Positions 44,941-54,713 of a DNA stretch of 64,000 nt are shown here, in pieces. Position numbers and translations under genes: made by a program. Numbering within the stretch: position 1 is the stretch's first letter; each line of letters begins with the position of its first letter. The notes under the pieces were generated by a model. That model searched no databases. It saw only the letters and a program-made list of their open reading frames with translations, and was not told the origin of the DNA. Source of the DNA: Dermatobacter hominis (lineage in GTDB: Bacteria; Actinomycetota; Acidimicrobiia; Acidimicrobiales; Microtrichaceae). The stretch covers positions 4,480,891 to 4,544,890 of the forward strand of contig NZ_CP085840.1 of assembly GCF_020715685.1 (NCBI RefSeq). Reading direction: 5' to 3'.

Positions 44941-47439
44941 ATGACAGCGGGAGCACCGATCGCGGGTTGCGATGCATCGGACCCGATCGGGCTCGATCGG
45001 GTCGCGCTGCTCGACGACCTGCCCGACGCCGTCCTGGTGACGGACCGATCGGCGCGCCTGATCTGGGGCAACCAGGCCGCGGAGGCCATGTTCGGCCGGT
45101 CGCTCGAGGAGTCGATCGGCCTGAACTGCGTGGACATGGTCCACCCGGACGACCTCGAGATGGCGCTCGTGTCGCTGTCCGGGATGCAGGTCGAGCGCGT
45201 CGGCCTGCCGCTCGAGCTGCGGATCTCGACCCCGGGCGGATGGCGCCAGGTCGAGATGATCGGGTCGACGAGGGGCGAGCACCTCGTCCTCGTGATCCGC
45301 GACCTCACCGACCGCCGGCGATGGGAGGTCGCACACGACCGCATGGCGCTGCTGCGCTCGGTGCTGCAGCACCTGACGACCGTCGCCATGGTCCTCGACC
45401 CGTCGGGACGGGTGCGGACGACGTCGGCGGCGATCACCCGCCTGCTCGGCATCGGCCAGCGCGCCATCGAGGGCCGGCACATCACGATGATGGTGCCCGG
45501 GAGCTGCCGCGTCGCGCTCGGCCGGGCCGTGCACGAGGCGCTCGCGTCGGAGACCGGCACGAAGGTGGCGATCGACGTCGAGGCCTACTGCTCGGACCGC
45601 TCGACGCTGCCGGTGGCGATCTCGCTCGTGAACCTGGTGGACGACCCGACCGTCGGCGGCCTGGTCGTGACGATGTCCGACATCTCGCGGCGGTCGCAGG
45701 CCGAGCGTGAGCGCGAGGAGGCGAGCGCGGTGCTGTCGGCCACGCTCGAGTCGGTCGCCGACGGCATCGTCACGTCCGACATCTCGGGCCTGCCGCAGCT
45801 GTGGAACCAGCAGTTCCTGGAGATCTGGGCGATCCCCGACGAGGTGGACCGGCGCGGTGACCTCGCCGCCATGCGCGACCACCTGTACTCGATGGTCGAC
45901 GACGCCGCGGCGTTCGAGGCCCGGGTCGCCGAGGTCCAGGCCGACCCCGACGGGTTGAGCGAGGACACGATCGAGCTGGTCGACGGTCGCGTGCTGGAGC
46001 GCCGATCGCGCCCCCGCTACGTCGAGGGTGAGCCCGTCGGCCGCGTGTGGAGCTTCCGCGACGTCACCGCGACCCGTCGCCTGCAGTCCGAGCTGGCCCG
46101 CCAGGCCCTGCACGACCCGCTCACCGGCCTGGCCAACCAGGTGCTGTTCCGCCGGGCGCTGCAGGAGGCGCTCGCCGGCACGGCGGCGGACCGCAACGTG
46201 GCGGCGATGTTCGTCGACCTCGACGACTTCAAGGCCGTCAACGACACGCTCGGGCACTCGGCCGGCGACCTGCTGCTCGTCGAGGTGGCCGAGCGCCTCC
46301 GCTCCGTCGTCCGCCAGGGCGACACGGTGGCCCGGCTCGGCGGCGACGAGTTCGTCGTGCTGCTGCTCGACCTCGACGGCGACGAGTCCGCGATCGACGT
46401 CGCCCGCCGCTTGATGGAGTCGTTGATCCCACCCGTGCAGCTGCCGCAGGAGTCGGTGGTCGTCGGTGCGAGCATCGGCGTGGCCATCGCCGACCCCACG
46501 ATGGACGCCGACGGCCTGCTGCGCTGCGCCGACCTGGCGATGTACCACGCCAAGAGCTCGGGCCGGAACCAGTTCCGCCTCTACACCCCCGACATGGGCC
46601 GCGACGCCGGGCGTCGCAGCTCCGCCGACACCCGCCTGCGTGGCGCGGCGGCCCGGGGCGAGCTGGTCGTGCACTACCAGCCGATCGTCGACACCAACCG
46701 CGACGACGCCATCGTCGTGATGGAGGCGCTGGTCCGCTGGAACCACCCGGACCGCGGCCTGGTCATGCCGAACGACTTCATCCCCTACGCCGAGGCGAGC
46801 GGGATCATCGAGGAGCTCGGCCTCCATGTGCTCGAGGTCGCCTGCACGCACGCCCAGGAGTGGCGCGACCACATGGGGCCGAGCGCCCCGATGGTCAGCG
46901 TGAACCTGTCGCCGCACCAGCTGCTCGACGAGATGCTCCCGGAGCGGGTCGCGGAGGTGATCGAGCGGACGGGCCTCGACCCGACCCGGCTCGTGCTCGA
47001 GTTCACCGAGGGCGCGCTCATGCAGGACCCCTCGACGGTGGCCCGCCAGATCCGCCACGTCCGCCGGAGCGGCGTCCACCTGGCGATCGACGACTTCGGC
47101 ACCGGGCACTCGTCGCTCGCGCGCCTGCAGCAGTTCCCGATCGACAGCCTCAAGATCGACCGGTCGTTCGTGCAGTCGGTCGAGGACCGGACCGGCTCGT
47201 CGCTGGTGCTGGCGATCGTCCAGCTCGCGCACACGCTCGGCATGCTGACCGTGGCCGAGGGCGTCGAGACACCGGAGCAGCAGGCCTGCCTGGACGAGCT
47301 CGGCTCGGACCTCTCGCAGGGGTTCTGGCACCACCGGCCGATCCCGTCGGAGGACGTGCTCGAGCTGCTCGTCAGCTCGCACGAGGTCGCGACCGCGGCC
47401 GCTGCGTCCCGGCTGGCCGTGGGGCCACCGCTACTCTGA
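44941..47439 (+). CDS. PAS-GGDEF-EAL c-di-GMP enzyme
   Basis: The 832-residue soluble protein has two to three PAS-like sensors (about residues 15-390), a GGDEF domain and an EAL domain. GGDEF is intact (467-471), with RxxD inhibitory site RQGD (458-461). In the EAL domain MEALVRW (EAL 595-597), NLSPHQL, DDFGTG (about 717) and AEGVE are all present, so both synthesis and breakdown are possible; often one dominates. The ATG at 44941 is chosen for the -10 spacing; an open frame extends upstream to 44752 but is low-complexity. Its stop overlaps the next promoter. Confidence 0.92.
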   Translation: MTAGAPIAGCDASDPIGLDRVALLDDLPDAVLVTDRSARLIWGNQAAEAMFGRSLEESIGLNCVDMVHPDDLEMALVSLSGMQVERVGLPLELRISTPGGWRQVEMIGSTRGEHLVLVIRDLTDRRRWEVAHDRMALLRSVLQHLTTVAMVLDPSGRVRTTSAAITRLLGIGQRAIEGRHITMMVPGSCRVALGRAVHEALASETGTKVAIDVEAYCSDRSTLPVAISLVNLVDDPTVGGLVVTMSDISRRSQAEREREEASAVLSATLESVADGIVTSDISGLPQLWNQQFLEIWAIPDEVDRRGDLAAMRDHLYSMVDDAAAFEARVAEVQADPDGLSEDTIELVDGRVLERRSRPRYVEGEPVGRVWSFRDVTATRRLQSELARQALHDPLTGLANQVLFRRALQEALAGTAADRNVAAMFVDLDDFKAVNDTLGHSAGDLLLVEVAERLRSVVRQGDTVARLGGDEFVVLLLDLDGDESAIDVARRLMESLIPPVQLPQESVVVGASIGVAIADPTMDADGLLRCADLAMYHAKSSGRNQFRLYTPDMGRDAGRRSSADTRLRGAAARGELVVHYQPIVDTNRDDAIVVMEALVRWNHPDRGLVMPNDFIPYAEASGIIEELGLHVLEVACTHAQEWRDHMGPSAPMVSVNLSPHQLLDEMLPERVAEVIERTGLDPTRLVLEFTEGALMQDPSTVARQIRHVRRSGVHLAIDDFGTGHSSLARLQQFPIDSLKIDRSFVQSVEDRTGSSLVLAIVQLAHTLGMLTVAEGVETPEQQACLDELGSDLSQGFWHHRPIPSEDVLELLVSSHEVATAAAASRLAVGPPLL
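47432..47437 (+). promoter_or_regulatory. -10 box (TACTCT) of the PAP2 gene
   Basis: TACTCT overlaps the last codons of the GGDEF-EAL gene and ends eight bases before the ATG at 47446. Confidence 0.5.
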
Positions 47440-47445
47440 CCCCCC

Positions 47446-48060
47446 ATGCACGTCGGCCCTGACCGGGTCCCCGCGATCCTCGGTGCGGCCGGCGTCCTCG
47501 CTGGATCGTCGGCGGTCGCCGCCCACGGGGTGCCCGCTGCCGAGGAGTCGGCGTTCCACGCGATCAACGAGCTGCCGGCGTGGCTGGCGCCTGCGCTGTG
47601 GCCGCCCATGCAGATCGGCAGCCTGTGGGGTCCGGTCGTCGGAGGTGTCCTGGCATGGCGGCGCTGGCACGACTGGCGCCCGACGGCCGGCGTTGTGATC
47701 GGCGGCGTCGTGGCGTGGCAGCTCGCCAAGGTGGTCAAGGAGTTCGTGCGCAGGGGGCGTCCCCTCGACGAGCTCGAGCACATCGCCCGCCGCATGGGCA
47801 CACCGAAGGACGGTCGCGGCTTCCCGTCGGGGCACACGGCGGTCGCCGTCACGATGGTCACGGTGCTCTGGCCTTGGGTGGGGCCGTCGGAGCGGGCCGG
47901 GCTCGTGGCCGCCGCGGTGGTGGTCGCGTTCGCGAGGATCCAGGTGGGTGCGCACCTGCCGATCGACACGGTCGGGGGCGCCGCGCTCGGGGTGCTCACC
48001 GGTCAGCTGTGGCGCCTGGTCGTCGGTGACGGGGGAGCGTCGGAGGAGGGAAGGTCATGA
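47446..48060 (+). CDS. PAP2-family membrane phosphatase
   Basis: This 204-residue membrane phosphatase probably acts on a lipid phosphate, such as undecaprenyl pyrophosphate. All three active-site motifs are present: KEFVRRGRP, PSGHT and RIQVGAHLPID. It has about five to six transmembrane segments. The stop overlaps the start of the ABC1 gene (ATGA), so the two are probably co-translated. Confidence 0.88.
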   Translation: MHVGPDRVPAILGAAGVLAGSSAVAAHGVPAAEESAFHAINELPAWLAPALWPPMQIGSLWGPVVGGVLAWRRWHDWRPTAGVVIGGVVAWQLAKVVKEFVRRGRPLDELEHIARRMGTPKDGRGFPSGHTAVAVTMVTVLWPWVGPSERAGLVAAAVVVAFARIQVGAHLPIDTVGGAALGVLTGQLWRLVVGDGGASEEGRS

Positions 48061-49991
48061 TCCGGTTCATCGTGAGCCTCGTCGTGATGGTGGTGGTGGC
48101 CACGATCTCGACGCTGCTGGGCAGCCGGCTGCTCGGCATCCGCCGCGGCTGGGTGCGCCAGCTCCTCGCCGGTGCCATCGGCTGGATCGTGGCGCTGGTC
48201 GTGGCCGCCGGGCTCCTCGACTGGGACTGGGACGAGACCTCGCTGCTCGCCTACACGGCGGTGCTGGCGGTGCCGGCGACGATGGCCCTGATGCTGCTGT
48301 TCGACCTGGTGGCGCGGCCGGGCACGCTGGCGCAGGGCGATCGGGCCGGGCTGGTCGAGGCGTCTCGACCGGTGCACGACATCAAGGCCCGCGTCGCGCC
48401 GATCGCCCGGTACCGGGAGCTCCTCGGCATCCTCCGCAAGCACCAGCTGCTGGGTCGGCTCAACGGCAAGCCCGATCCCGACGAGGTGCCCGAGCCGCCG
48501 GAGGTCCGGCTGCGCGAGGCGCTCGAGGAGGCCGGCGGCGTCTACGTGAAGATGGGCCAGATCGCGGCGACCCGGATCGACCTGCTCTCGCCCGAGCTGT
48601 GCGAGGAGCTCGGTCGGCTGCAGAGCCGGTCGGCGCCGGTGCCAGCCGACGAGGTGCGCACGGTGCTCGAGGCCGAGTACCGCCGACCGGTCGAGGAGGT
48701 GTTCGAGCGCTTCGACTGGGAGCCGCTGGCCGCGGCGTCGATCGGCCAGACCCACACGGCCACGCTCGTCGGCGGCGAAGAGGTCGTCGTGAAGGTGCAG
48801 CGCCCGGGCGTCGGCGACACGATCGAGCGCGACCTCGCCGCACTGAACCAGGTGGCCCGCCTCGCCGAGCGCCGCACGGTCGCCGGCCGCGACCTCCGGG
48901 TGAGCCAGCTCGCGAACGAGTTCGGGCGCAGCCTGCGGTCCGAGCTCGACTTCCGCGACGAGGCCGATGCCACGGCGACGATGCACAAGCTCCTCGACGC
49001 CACGCCGATCACGGTCCCGAGCGTCCACCGCGAGCTGTGCACGAGGCGCGCCATGGTGCAGCAGCGCCTGTCGGGTTCGCCCCTGTCGGACCTGCCCGCC
49101 GACGCGGACGTCGACCGCGACGAGCTGGCCCGGCAGCTCCTCGGCGTGTTCGTCCAGCAGCTGCTGACCGTCGGCATCTTCCACGCCGACCCGCATCCCG
49201 GCAACGTGATGGTCCTCGCGGACGGATCGCTCGGCCTCATCGACTTCGGTGCGGTCGGCCGGCTCGACTCGATCCAGATCGAGGCGGTGATCGACCTCCT
49301 GATCGCGCTGACCAAGGGCGACGCCACGCTCCTGCGCGACGGCGTCGAGCGCGTGGCGGACGTGGGCGCCCACGTGTCGCGGGACAAGCTCGAGCGGGCG
49401 CTCGCCCGGCTGCTGGCCGACCACCTCGGCGCCGGGGGCACCATCGACGTGCGGGCGCTGGCCGACCTCATCCCGGTGCTCGGCCAGTTCGAGATCAGCC
49501 TGCCCGGCGACCTCGTCGTGCTCATGCGGGCGCTGGTCACGCTCGACGGCACGCTCGGCGTGCTGAGCCCCGGGTTCTCGGTCGTCGCGGCGGGCAAGCA
49601 GCTCGCCGAGCAGGAGGCGGCCGAGCGATCCCAGGGCGATCCGCAACAGCAGCTGACCGAGGCGCTCGTCGCGGAGCTGCCGGTGCTCCGCCGCCTGCCG
49701 GCCGACGTCGGCCGCACGCTCGCCCTGGCCTCGCGCGGGACGCTCCAGTTCCGGACGGTCGCCGCGGAGGACGAGTCGCGGTTCTCCCGCACCATGTGGA
49801 ACCGGACGCTGCTGGCCGGCATCGGCGTCGGACTCGCCCTGGTCTCGGTGCTGCTGATGGGTCTCGACGTCGGACCGACGGTCGGCGGCGACACGCGCCT
49901 CGTGGTGCTGCTCGGCGCCGGTGGCCTCGCCCTGGGCACCGTGCTCATCATGCGGGTCATCGCCTCGGTCGTTCGCGACGGCACCACCTGA
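48057..49991 (+). CDS. ABC1/UbiB-family atypical kinase
   Basis: The 644-residue protein has two N-terminal transmembrane segments, the UbiB core with VKMGQ (KxGQ), AAASIGQTH (Ala-rich loop), HADPHPGN and IDFG, and two C-terminal transmembrane helices. UbiB proteins are ATPases tied to isoprenoid lipid metabolism. Coupling to a PAP2 phosphatase fits a lipid-related role. The actual substrate is unknown. Confidence 0.9.
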   Translation: MIRFIVSLVVMVVVATISTLLGSRLLGIRRGWVRQLLAGAIGWIVALVVAAGLLDWDWDETSLLAYTAVLAVPATMALMLLFDLVARPGTLAQGDRAGLVEASRPVHDIKARVAPIARYRELLGILRKHQLLGRLNGKPDPDEVPEPPEVRLREALEEAGGVYVKMGQIAATRIDLLSPELCEELGRLQSRSAPVPADEVRTVLEAEYRRPVEEVFERFDWEPLAAASIGQTHTATLVGGEEVVVKVQRPGVGDTIERDLAALNQVARLAERRTVAGRDLRVSQLANEFGRSLRSELDFRDEADATATMHKLLDATPITVPSVHRELCTRRAMVQQRLSGSPLSDLPADADVDRDELARQLLGVFVQQLLTVGIFHADPHPGNVMVLADGSLGLIDFGAVGRLDSIQIEAVIDLLIALTKGDATLLRDGVERVADVGAHVSRDKLERALARLLADHLGAGGTIDVRALADLIPVLGQFEISLPGDLVVLMRALVTLDGTLGVLSPGFSVVAAGKQLAEQEAAERSQGDPQQQLTEALVAELPVLRRLPADVGRTLALASRGTLQFRTVAAEDESRFSRTMWNRTLLAGIGVGLALVSVLLMGLDVGPTVGGDTRLVVLLGAGGLALGTVLIMRVIASVVRDGTT

Positions 49992-50027
49992 CCGCTGGCG
50001 GCCGACGGATGGGTCACGACCGGCCGG

Positions 50028-50033
50028 TACGCT
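50028..50033 (+). promoter_or_regulatory. -10 box (TACGCT) of the CAT-anticodon tRNA
   Basis: TACGCT, the same hexamer as at tRNA-Asn and glyS, ends six bases before the mature tRNA 5' end, so the transcript would begin almost at the mature end. No clear -35. Confidence 0.45.
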
Positions 50034-50039
50034 CCCGCC

Positions 50040-50112
50040 GGGCCGGTAGCTCAGTGGTCAGAGCAGGCGACTCATAATCGCTCGGTCCCGGGTTCGATCC
50101 CCGGCCGGCCCA
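50040..50112 (+). tRNA. tRNA with CAT anticodon (Met, or Ile after lysidine)
   Basis: Acceptor stem GGGCCGG (50040-50046) pairs with CCGGCCC (50105-50111). T arm is CCGGG-TTCGATC-CCCGG (50088-50104). The anticodon loop CTCATAA has CAT at 50073-50075. A normal G1-C72 pair and no G-C run in the anticodon stem rule against initiator tRNA. Elongator Met is preferred; Ile2 cannot be excluded. CCA is not encoded. Confidence 0.93.
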
Positions 50113-50336
50113 CGACGCCGTCTCCGTTCCCGGCCTCCGGCTGGACGCCCGGAGAGCCACCACGGCACGACGCCCACGCCCGACCATCGGCTGCACTGCG
50201 GCGCCCCGGTGCGCAATAGGTGATTCTGAACATCGCTCAAGTTTCGCTGGCTTTCGCTGCCTGGCGCGGCGTACGGTTGCCGCTCGGACGTCCGTGGGGG
50301 ACGTCGGGGTGATGCCCGGGTAGGGGGAGAGAACCG

Positions 50337-53300
50337 ATGACCAAGCGTCTGGCTGTGACGTGCATGGTCGCAGCTGCTGCACTGCTGGCGGCTGCGTGTA
50401 CGACTCCGGGAACGGGTGGAAACCCACCTCCGATCGGGGTGATCAACGCGGACACCATCTCCGGTGAGGCGCCGCTCACGGTGTCGTTCTCGGGGGCGAG
50501 CTCCACGGACAACGGCACGATCACGTCGTACGCGTGGACGTTCGGCGACCCCGCGAGCGGCGCGAGCAACACGGCCTCCGGCGTCACCGCCACCCACACC
50601 TTCGCGAGCGCCGGCTCCTACACGGTCCAGCTGACCGTGACCGACAACGGCGGCGCCACGTCGACGACGAGCACCGTGATCCTCGTCTCGGTGCCGAACG
50701 CCCCGCCGGTGGCCGTGGCCACCGACTCGGCGCCGACGAGCGGCACCGCGCCGCTGCAGGTCCAGTTCTCGTCGAACGGCTCGAACGATCCCGACGGGTC
50801 GATCGTGGCCTACAGCTGGGACTTCGGTGACGGCCTCGGCACGTCCACCGACGACTCGCCGACGTACCTCTACTCCACGCCCGGCGACTACACGGCGACG
50901 CTGAGCGTCCTCGACGACGACGGCGCGGAGAACACGACGTCGGTCGCCATCCACGTCGACGCGAACCTCGCCCCGACCGCGAGCGCCACCGCGACCCCGC
51001 AGAACGGCACCGCCCCGTTGACGGTCGCCTTCGACGGCACCGGCTCGACCGACCCGGAGAACCAGGCGCTCACCTACGCGTGGGACTTCGGCGATCCTGC
51101 GAGCGGCACCAACACCGCGACCACGGCCACTGCGAGCCACACGTACTCGACCACCGGTCCGTTCACCGCGACGCTCACCGTCACCGACGCCGGGGGCCTC
51201 ACCGACACCACGACCGTCCCCGTGTCGGTCACGCCGGCCAACCAGCCGCCGGTCGCCGACGCGTCCACCTCGTCGCCGCTGACGGGCAAGGCGCCGCTCG
51301 CGGTGACGTTCGACTCCGCCGGCTCCACCGACGACGACGGCATCGTCTCCTACGCCTGGAACTTCGACGATCCGTCCAGCGGCTCGAACACCGCGACCGG
51401 CCAGACGGCCACCCACACGTACGCGACGGCCGGCACCTACGACGCGACCCTCACGGTGACGGACGGCGACGGCGCCACCGACTCGGCCACGGTCCAGGTG
51501 GTGGTGGCGCTGAACCAGGCGCCGACCGCCATCGCCAACGTGTCCACCAACACGGGCACGGCTCCGGCGTCGATCGACTTCACCTCGGCGTCCACCGACG
51601 TCGACGGCGGCGTCACCTCCACCACGTGGGACTTCGGCGACGGCACGCCCGACGCCACGACGGCGAACGCCACCCACGTGTACTCGCTGCCGGGCACCTA
51701 CACCGCGACGCTGACGGTCGCCGACGCCGAGGGCGCCACCGACGCCGCCACGGTCACCATCACGGTGACCGGCGTCGCCACGGCGCGCTACGTCGCCACC
51801 ACCGGCACCGACACCGGTGACTGCGGCTCGCAGGGCGCCGCATGCGCCACCGTCCAGTACGCCGCTGATCAGGCCGCCGCCGGCGACACCGTCTACGTCG
51901 CACCCGGCGCCTACGACGAGCGCGTCGGCCTGGCCAAGGACGTGAAGATCGTCGGCGCCAACGCCGGCGTCGCCGGCACCGCAGCCCGTGGGCCCGAGTC
52001 GGTCATCAAGGGCGTCGGCAACGCGTTCGTCGGTTCGATCGTCGGCGCCTCGAACACCAGCTACTCCGGTTCGGTCGCCGACGTGTCCGGCACCTCGACC
52101 ACCGCCATCAGCGGCATCACCGGTGCGGGTGCGATCAACGGCGCCACCGGTGCCGGCGCGATCAGCGGCGTCACCGGCGTCGGCGTGAGCCCGATCGTGG
52201 TCACCACGTCGGCGGCACACAACCTCACCACCGGTTCGTCGATCACCCTCGCGAGCGTCGGTGGCAACACGAACGCCAACGGCGTGAAGACGGTGACGGT
52301 CATCGACTCGACCCACTTCTCGCTCGACGGCACCACCGGCAACGCCAACTACACGAGCGGTGGCCGCTGGTACGGCGGTCCGGTCGTGCTCAGCACGACG
52401 GTGCCGCACGGCCTCACCGTCGGCAGCACGATCACCGGCGTCACGATCGCGTCGCTCGGCGGCAACACCGCCGCCAACGGCACCAACCGCTCGCTGACCG
52501 TCCTCGACGCCAACCGCCTCCAGGTGAACGGCGTCGTCGGCAACAACACGTACACGAGCGGTGGCGGCTACTACAACATCGTCGCCACCTACGAGACCGC
52601 CACGCCGCACAAGTTCGTGACCGGCCAGGCGATCACGATCGGTGGCGGCGCCACGCTGTCGGGCAACCGCACGGCCACGGTGGTCGACGCCACCCACTTC
52701 ACGATCGGCGTCAACACGACCAGCGCGACGATCGCACTCGGCAACGTGGTGTCCCGCTACACGACGATCACCACGTCGGCGGCGCACAACATCCCGAACG
52801 GCGCCACGGCCACGTTCGCCGGCGTCACCGGCAACACGGCGGCCAACGGCGCCAAGGCGGTCACGGTGCTCGACCCGACGCACCTCCAGACCACCACGGC
52901 GGCCACCGGTGACTACACCGGCGGCGGCACCTACACCTCGGCGCCGATCATCATCGAGACGGCCACGCCGTCCGGTCTGACCAACCCGCGGATCCAGGTG
53001 CAGGACGTCCGCGGCAACACCGCGGCGAACGGCACCTGGTCCACGACCACGGTCGACGCGACGCACCTGCTGCTCAACACCTCGGTGGCCAACGGCGCCT
53101 ACACCGGCGGCGGTCACTACGGCAGCCCGAGCGGCACGATCCTCAACGGCGCGACCAACGCCAGCCCGATCGTCGTGGCCACGACCGGCCCCCACGGTCT
53201 GCTGACCGGCAGCGTGATCAACATCGCCGGTGCGCTCGGCAACACGGCGGCGAACGGCACCTGGACGGTGACGGCGGTCGACGCGACGCATGTCGCGCTC

Positions 53301-54290
53301 AACGGCTCCACCGGCAACGGCAACTACACGAGCGGCGGCAACATGACGCCGGCGCAGCTCAGCGTGACCATCGACGGCATGAAGATCGACCCGCAGGGCG
53401 ACCAGGCCCTCCTGGTCGCCGGTGGGACCAGCACCCCGGCCCCGCTCGTGTCGCTGTACGGCGGTCCGAGCGAGATCGTCCGCAACACGGTCTTCACCGG
53501 TGGCACCTTCGCCCCGGGCTGCAGCTTCACCTGCACGACGAACGTGGACTACGCCCTCCAGGTCCAGGTCGGCGGGTTCTCGTTCGACCGCAACCTGGTG
53601 CAGAACTTCCGGCGTCCGCTGAACATCACGCAGGCGCTCTTCACCGGCGTGCCGACCACGGCCGCCAGCGTCACGAACAGCACCTTCACCGGCACCACCT
53701 CGCGAGCCATCGCGCTGAGCGGCGCGACCGGCACGAGCCTGGCCGGCGTGACCGTCACCGGCAACACGATCGACTCGACCGGCCACGCCTCCGGGCCCGC
53801 CGGCATGACGATCACCAACGGTGGCAACACGATCTCCGGCAACACCTTCAAGGGCCTCAGCACCGGGATCTACCTCGACCAGTGCAAGAAGTGGGACCAG
53901 AGCAACAACACGATCACCGGCAACACGTTCGATGCGAACTCGAGCGCCGGCGTCTGGGTCACCGTCGATCCCGACGGCGGCCAGTGCACCAACGGCACGG
54001 CCGAGGGATCGGGCGGCTGGGTCACCAACGGCGGGAAGCTCGAGAACCTCAAGATCACCGGCAACGTGTTCATCAACGGCACCGGCTGGGGCGTCTACCG
54101 GGTGTCGAGCTGGGGCGCCAACACCCCGGTGGTGACCACCTCCGACGCCGACGTCACCTGCAACTACTGGGGTGACGGCACGGCCCCGACCGATCGGGCC
54201 AACGGTCTGCGTGTGACCGGCGGGGCCAGCCCGACCTTCGTCGGCACGCCGTACACCACGTCGATCGGTGGCCCCTGCGACGGCAACTGA
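50337..54290 (+). CDS. Giant lipoprotein: five PKD domains and an interrupted beta-helix
   Basis: The 1317-residue protein has a signal with a lipobox AAAC (Cys about 21). Five PKD-type domains of about 90 residues follow, starting near residues 34, 122, 211, 302 and 394. A right-handed beta-helix opens near 480 (RYVATTGTDTGDC, VYVAPGAYDERV), is interrupted by six tandem modules (618-1002), and resumes to the end with Asn-rich turns (NTFTGTTSRAI, GNTISGNTF). It is surface-exposed, possibly carbohydrate-binding or adhesive. The ATG follows GGGGGAGAG. The 224-base upstream spacer has a possible TACGGT box (50272-50277) and two TTTCGCTG words. No neighbour shares its function. Confidence 0.9.
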   Translation: MTKRLAVTCMVAAAALLAAACTTPGTGGNPPPIGVINADTISGEAPLTVSFSGASSTDNGTITSYAWTFGDPASGASNTASGVTATHTFASAGSYTVQLTVTDNGGATSTTSTVILVSVPNAPPVAVATDSAPTSGTAPLQVQFSSNGSNDPDGSIVAYSWDFGDGLGTSTDDSPTYLYSTPGDYTATLSVLDDDGAENTTSVAIHVDANLAPTASATATPQNGTAPLTVAFDGTGSTDPENQALTYAWDFGDPASGTNTATTATASHTYSTTGPFTATLTVTDAGGLTDTTTVPVSVTPANQPPVADASTSSPLTGKAPLAVTFDSAGSTDDDGIVSYAWNFDDPSSGSNTATGQTATHTYATAGTYDATLTVTDGDGATDSATVQVVVALNQAPTAIANVSTNTGTAPASIDFTSASTDVDGGVTSTTWDFGDGTPDATTANATHVYSLPGTYTATLTVADAEGATDAATVTITVTGVATARYVATTGTDTGDCGSQGAACATVQYAADQAAAGDTVYVAPGAYDERVGLAKDVKIVGANAGVAGTAARGPESVIKGVGNAFVGSIVGASNTSYSGSVADVSGTSTTAISGITGAGAINGATGAGAISGVTGVGVSPIVVTTSAAHNLTTGSSITLASVGGNTNANGVKTVTVIDSTHFSLDGTTGNANYTSGGRWYGGPVVLSTTVPHGLTVGSTITGVTIASLGGNTAANGTNRSLTVLDANRLQVNGVVGNNTYTSGGGYYNIVATYETATPHKFVTGQAITIGGGATLSGNRTATVVDATHFTIGVNTTSATIALGNVVSRYTTITTSAAHNIPNGATATFAGVTGNTAANGAKAVTVLDPTHLQTTTAATGDYTGGGTYTSAPIIIETATPSGLTNPRIQVQDVRGNTAANGTWSTTTVDATHLLLNTSVANGAYTGGGHYGSPSGTILNGATNASPIVVATTGPHGLLTGSVINIAGALGNTAANGTWTVTAVDATHVALNGSTGNGNYTSGGNMTPAQLSVTIDGMKIDPQGDQALLVAGGTSTPAPLVSLYGGPSEIVRNTVFTGGTFAPGCSFTCTTNVDYALQVQVGGFSFDRNLVQNFRRPLNITQALFTGVPTTAASVTNSTFTGTTSRAIALSGATGTSLAGVTVTGNTIDSTGHASGPAGMTITNGGNTISGNTFKGLSTGIYLDQCKKWDQSNNTITGNTFDANSSAGVWVTVDPDGGQCTNGTAEGSGGWVTNGGKLENLKITGNVFINGTGWGVYRVSSWGANTPVVTTSDADVTCNYWGDGTAPTDRANGLRVTGGASPTFVGTPYTTSIGGPCDGN
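52188..53343 (+). repeat. Six tandem FCCH-like modules inside the lipoprotein gene
   Basis: Six units of about 60-65 residues start near 52188, 52377, 52575, 52761, 52941 and 53158. Most carry GNTAANGT, a VDATH or LDPTH strand and an ending YTSGG or YTGGG. The third is divergent. From memory, similar units in bacterial proteins are often auto-annotated as ubiquitin-activating-enzyme FCCH domains, which is probably misleading about function. Confidence 0.8.
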
Positions 54291-54317
54291 CCGACGCAGC
54301 TGAGACCGAACGTCGAT

Positions 54318-54348
54318 GGAGGAGGGGCCGGGTCGCGGTCCCTCCTCC
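54318..54348 (+). terminator. Hairpin after the giant lipoprotein gene
   Basis: Bases 54318-54329 pair with 54337-54348 over 12 positions, including one G-U pair, around a seven-base loop. No T-run. Confidence 0.6.
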
Positions 54349-54499
54349 GTCGCGTCCGGGGTCCGGACGAGATGACCCGAAGGGCTCTCGGGGCATGGGC
54401 GTCGAGTGCTCGGGCCGAGGAGGTCGGAGCCGTCACCCGTCTGCGGGAGTTGCGCCGTCGCAGGTGGAAGGCGGCGGGCGCGCCGGTTGACTGGGAGGC

Positions 54500-54646
54500 A
54501 TGGCCGAGACGATCTGCGTCCGCTGCGGACGGCCCATCCACGATGACGGCAGGCCGCTCGTGACCGACGTCGACGGACGTCGTTGCCATCAGTCCTGCTT
54601 CGGCACCGTGCGACTGATCCGCGACACCGACCGCGACCGGGACTGA
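54500..54646 (+). CDS. 48-residue protein with zinc-binding cysteines
   Basis: The frame encodes MAETICVRCGRPIHDD and ends in a charged RD-repeat. Cysteines at 6 and 9 (CVRC) and at 29 and 33 (CHQSC, with His 30) form a likely zinc site of the LIM or zinc-ribbon kind. GC-rich third positions support coding. GGGAGG lies one base before the ATG, which is closer than usual. Such small proteins are easily missed; I do not know its function. Confidence 0.5.
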   Translation: MAETICVRCGRPIHDDGRPLVTDVDGRRCHQSCFGTVRLIRDTDRDRD

Positions 54647-54713
54647 CGCCTCGAGCGTCGTCCTCGCCCTCGGCCCGTTCCGAGGGCCGGGCGAGCGCGT
54701 CGGTCGTCGGGCG

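Noticed and set aside
50040-50112. Initiator tRNA-fMet
   Set aside because: Base pair 1-72 is G-C rather than mismatched, and the anticodon stem lacks the three G-C pairs of initiators.
52188-53343. Repetitive DNA that might suggest a CRISPR or satellite array
   Set aside because: The repeats are in-frame protein modules with diverged DNA, without fixed repeat and spacer lengths.
50058-53786. A very long open frame on the minus strand opposite the giant lipoprotein gene
   Set aside because: High GC makes stops rare in antisense frames. The product is low-complexity Arg/Gly/Ala/Val, and the plus strand has clear domains and a lipobox.
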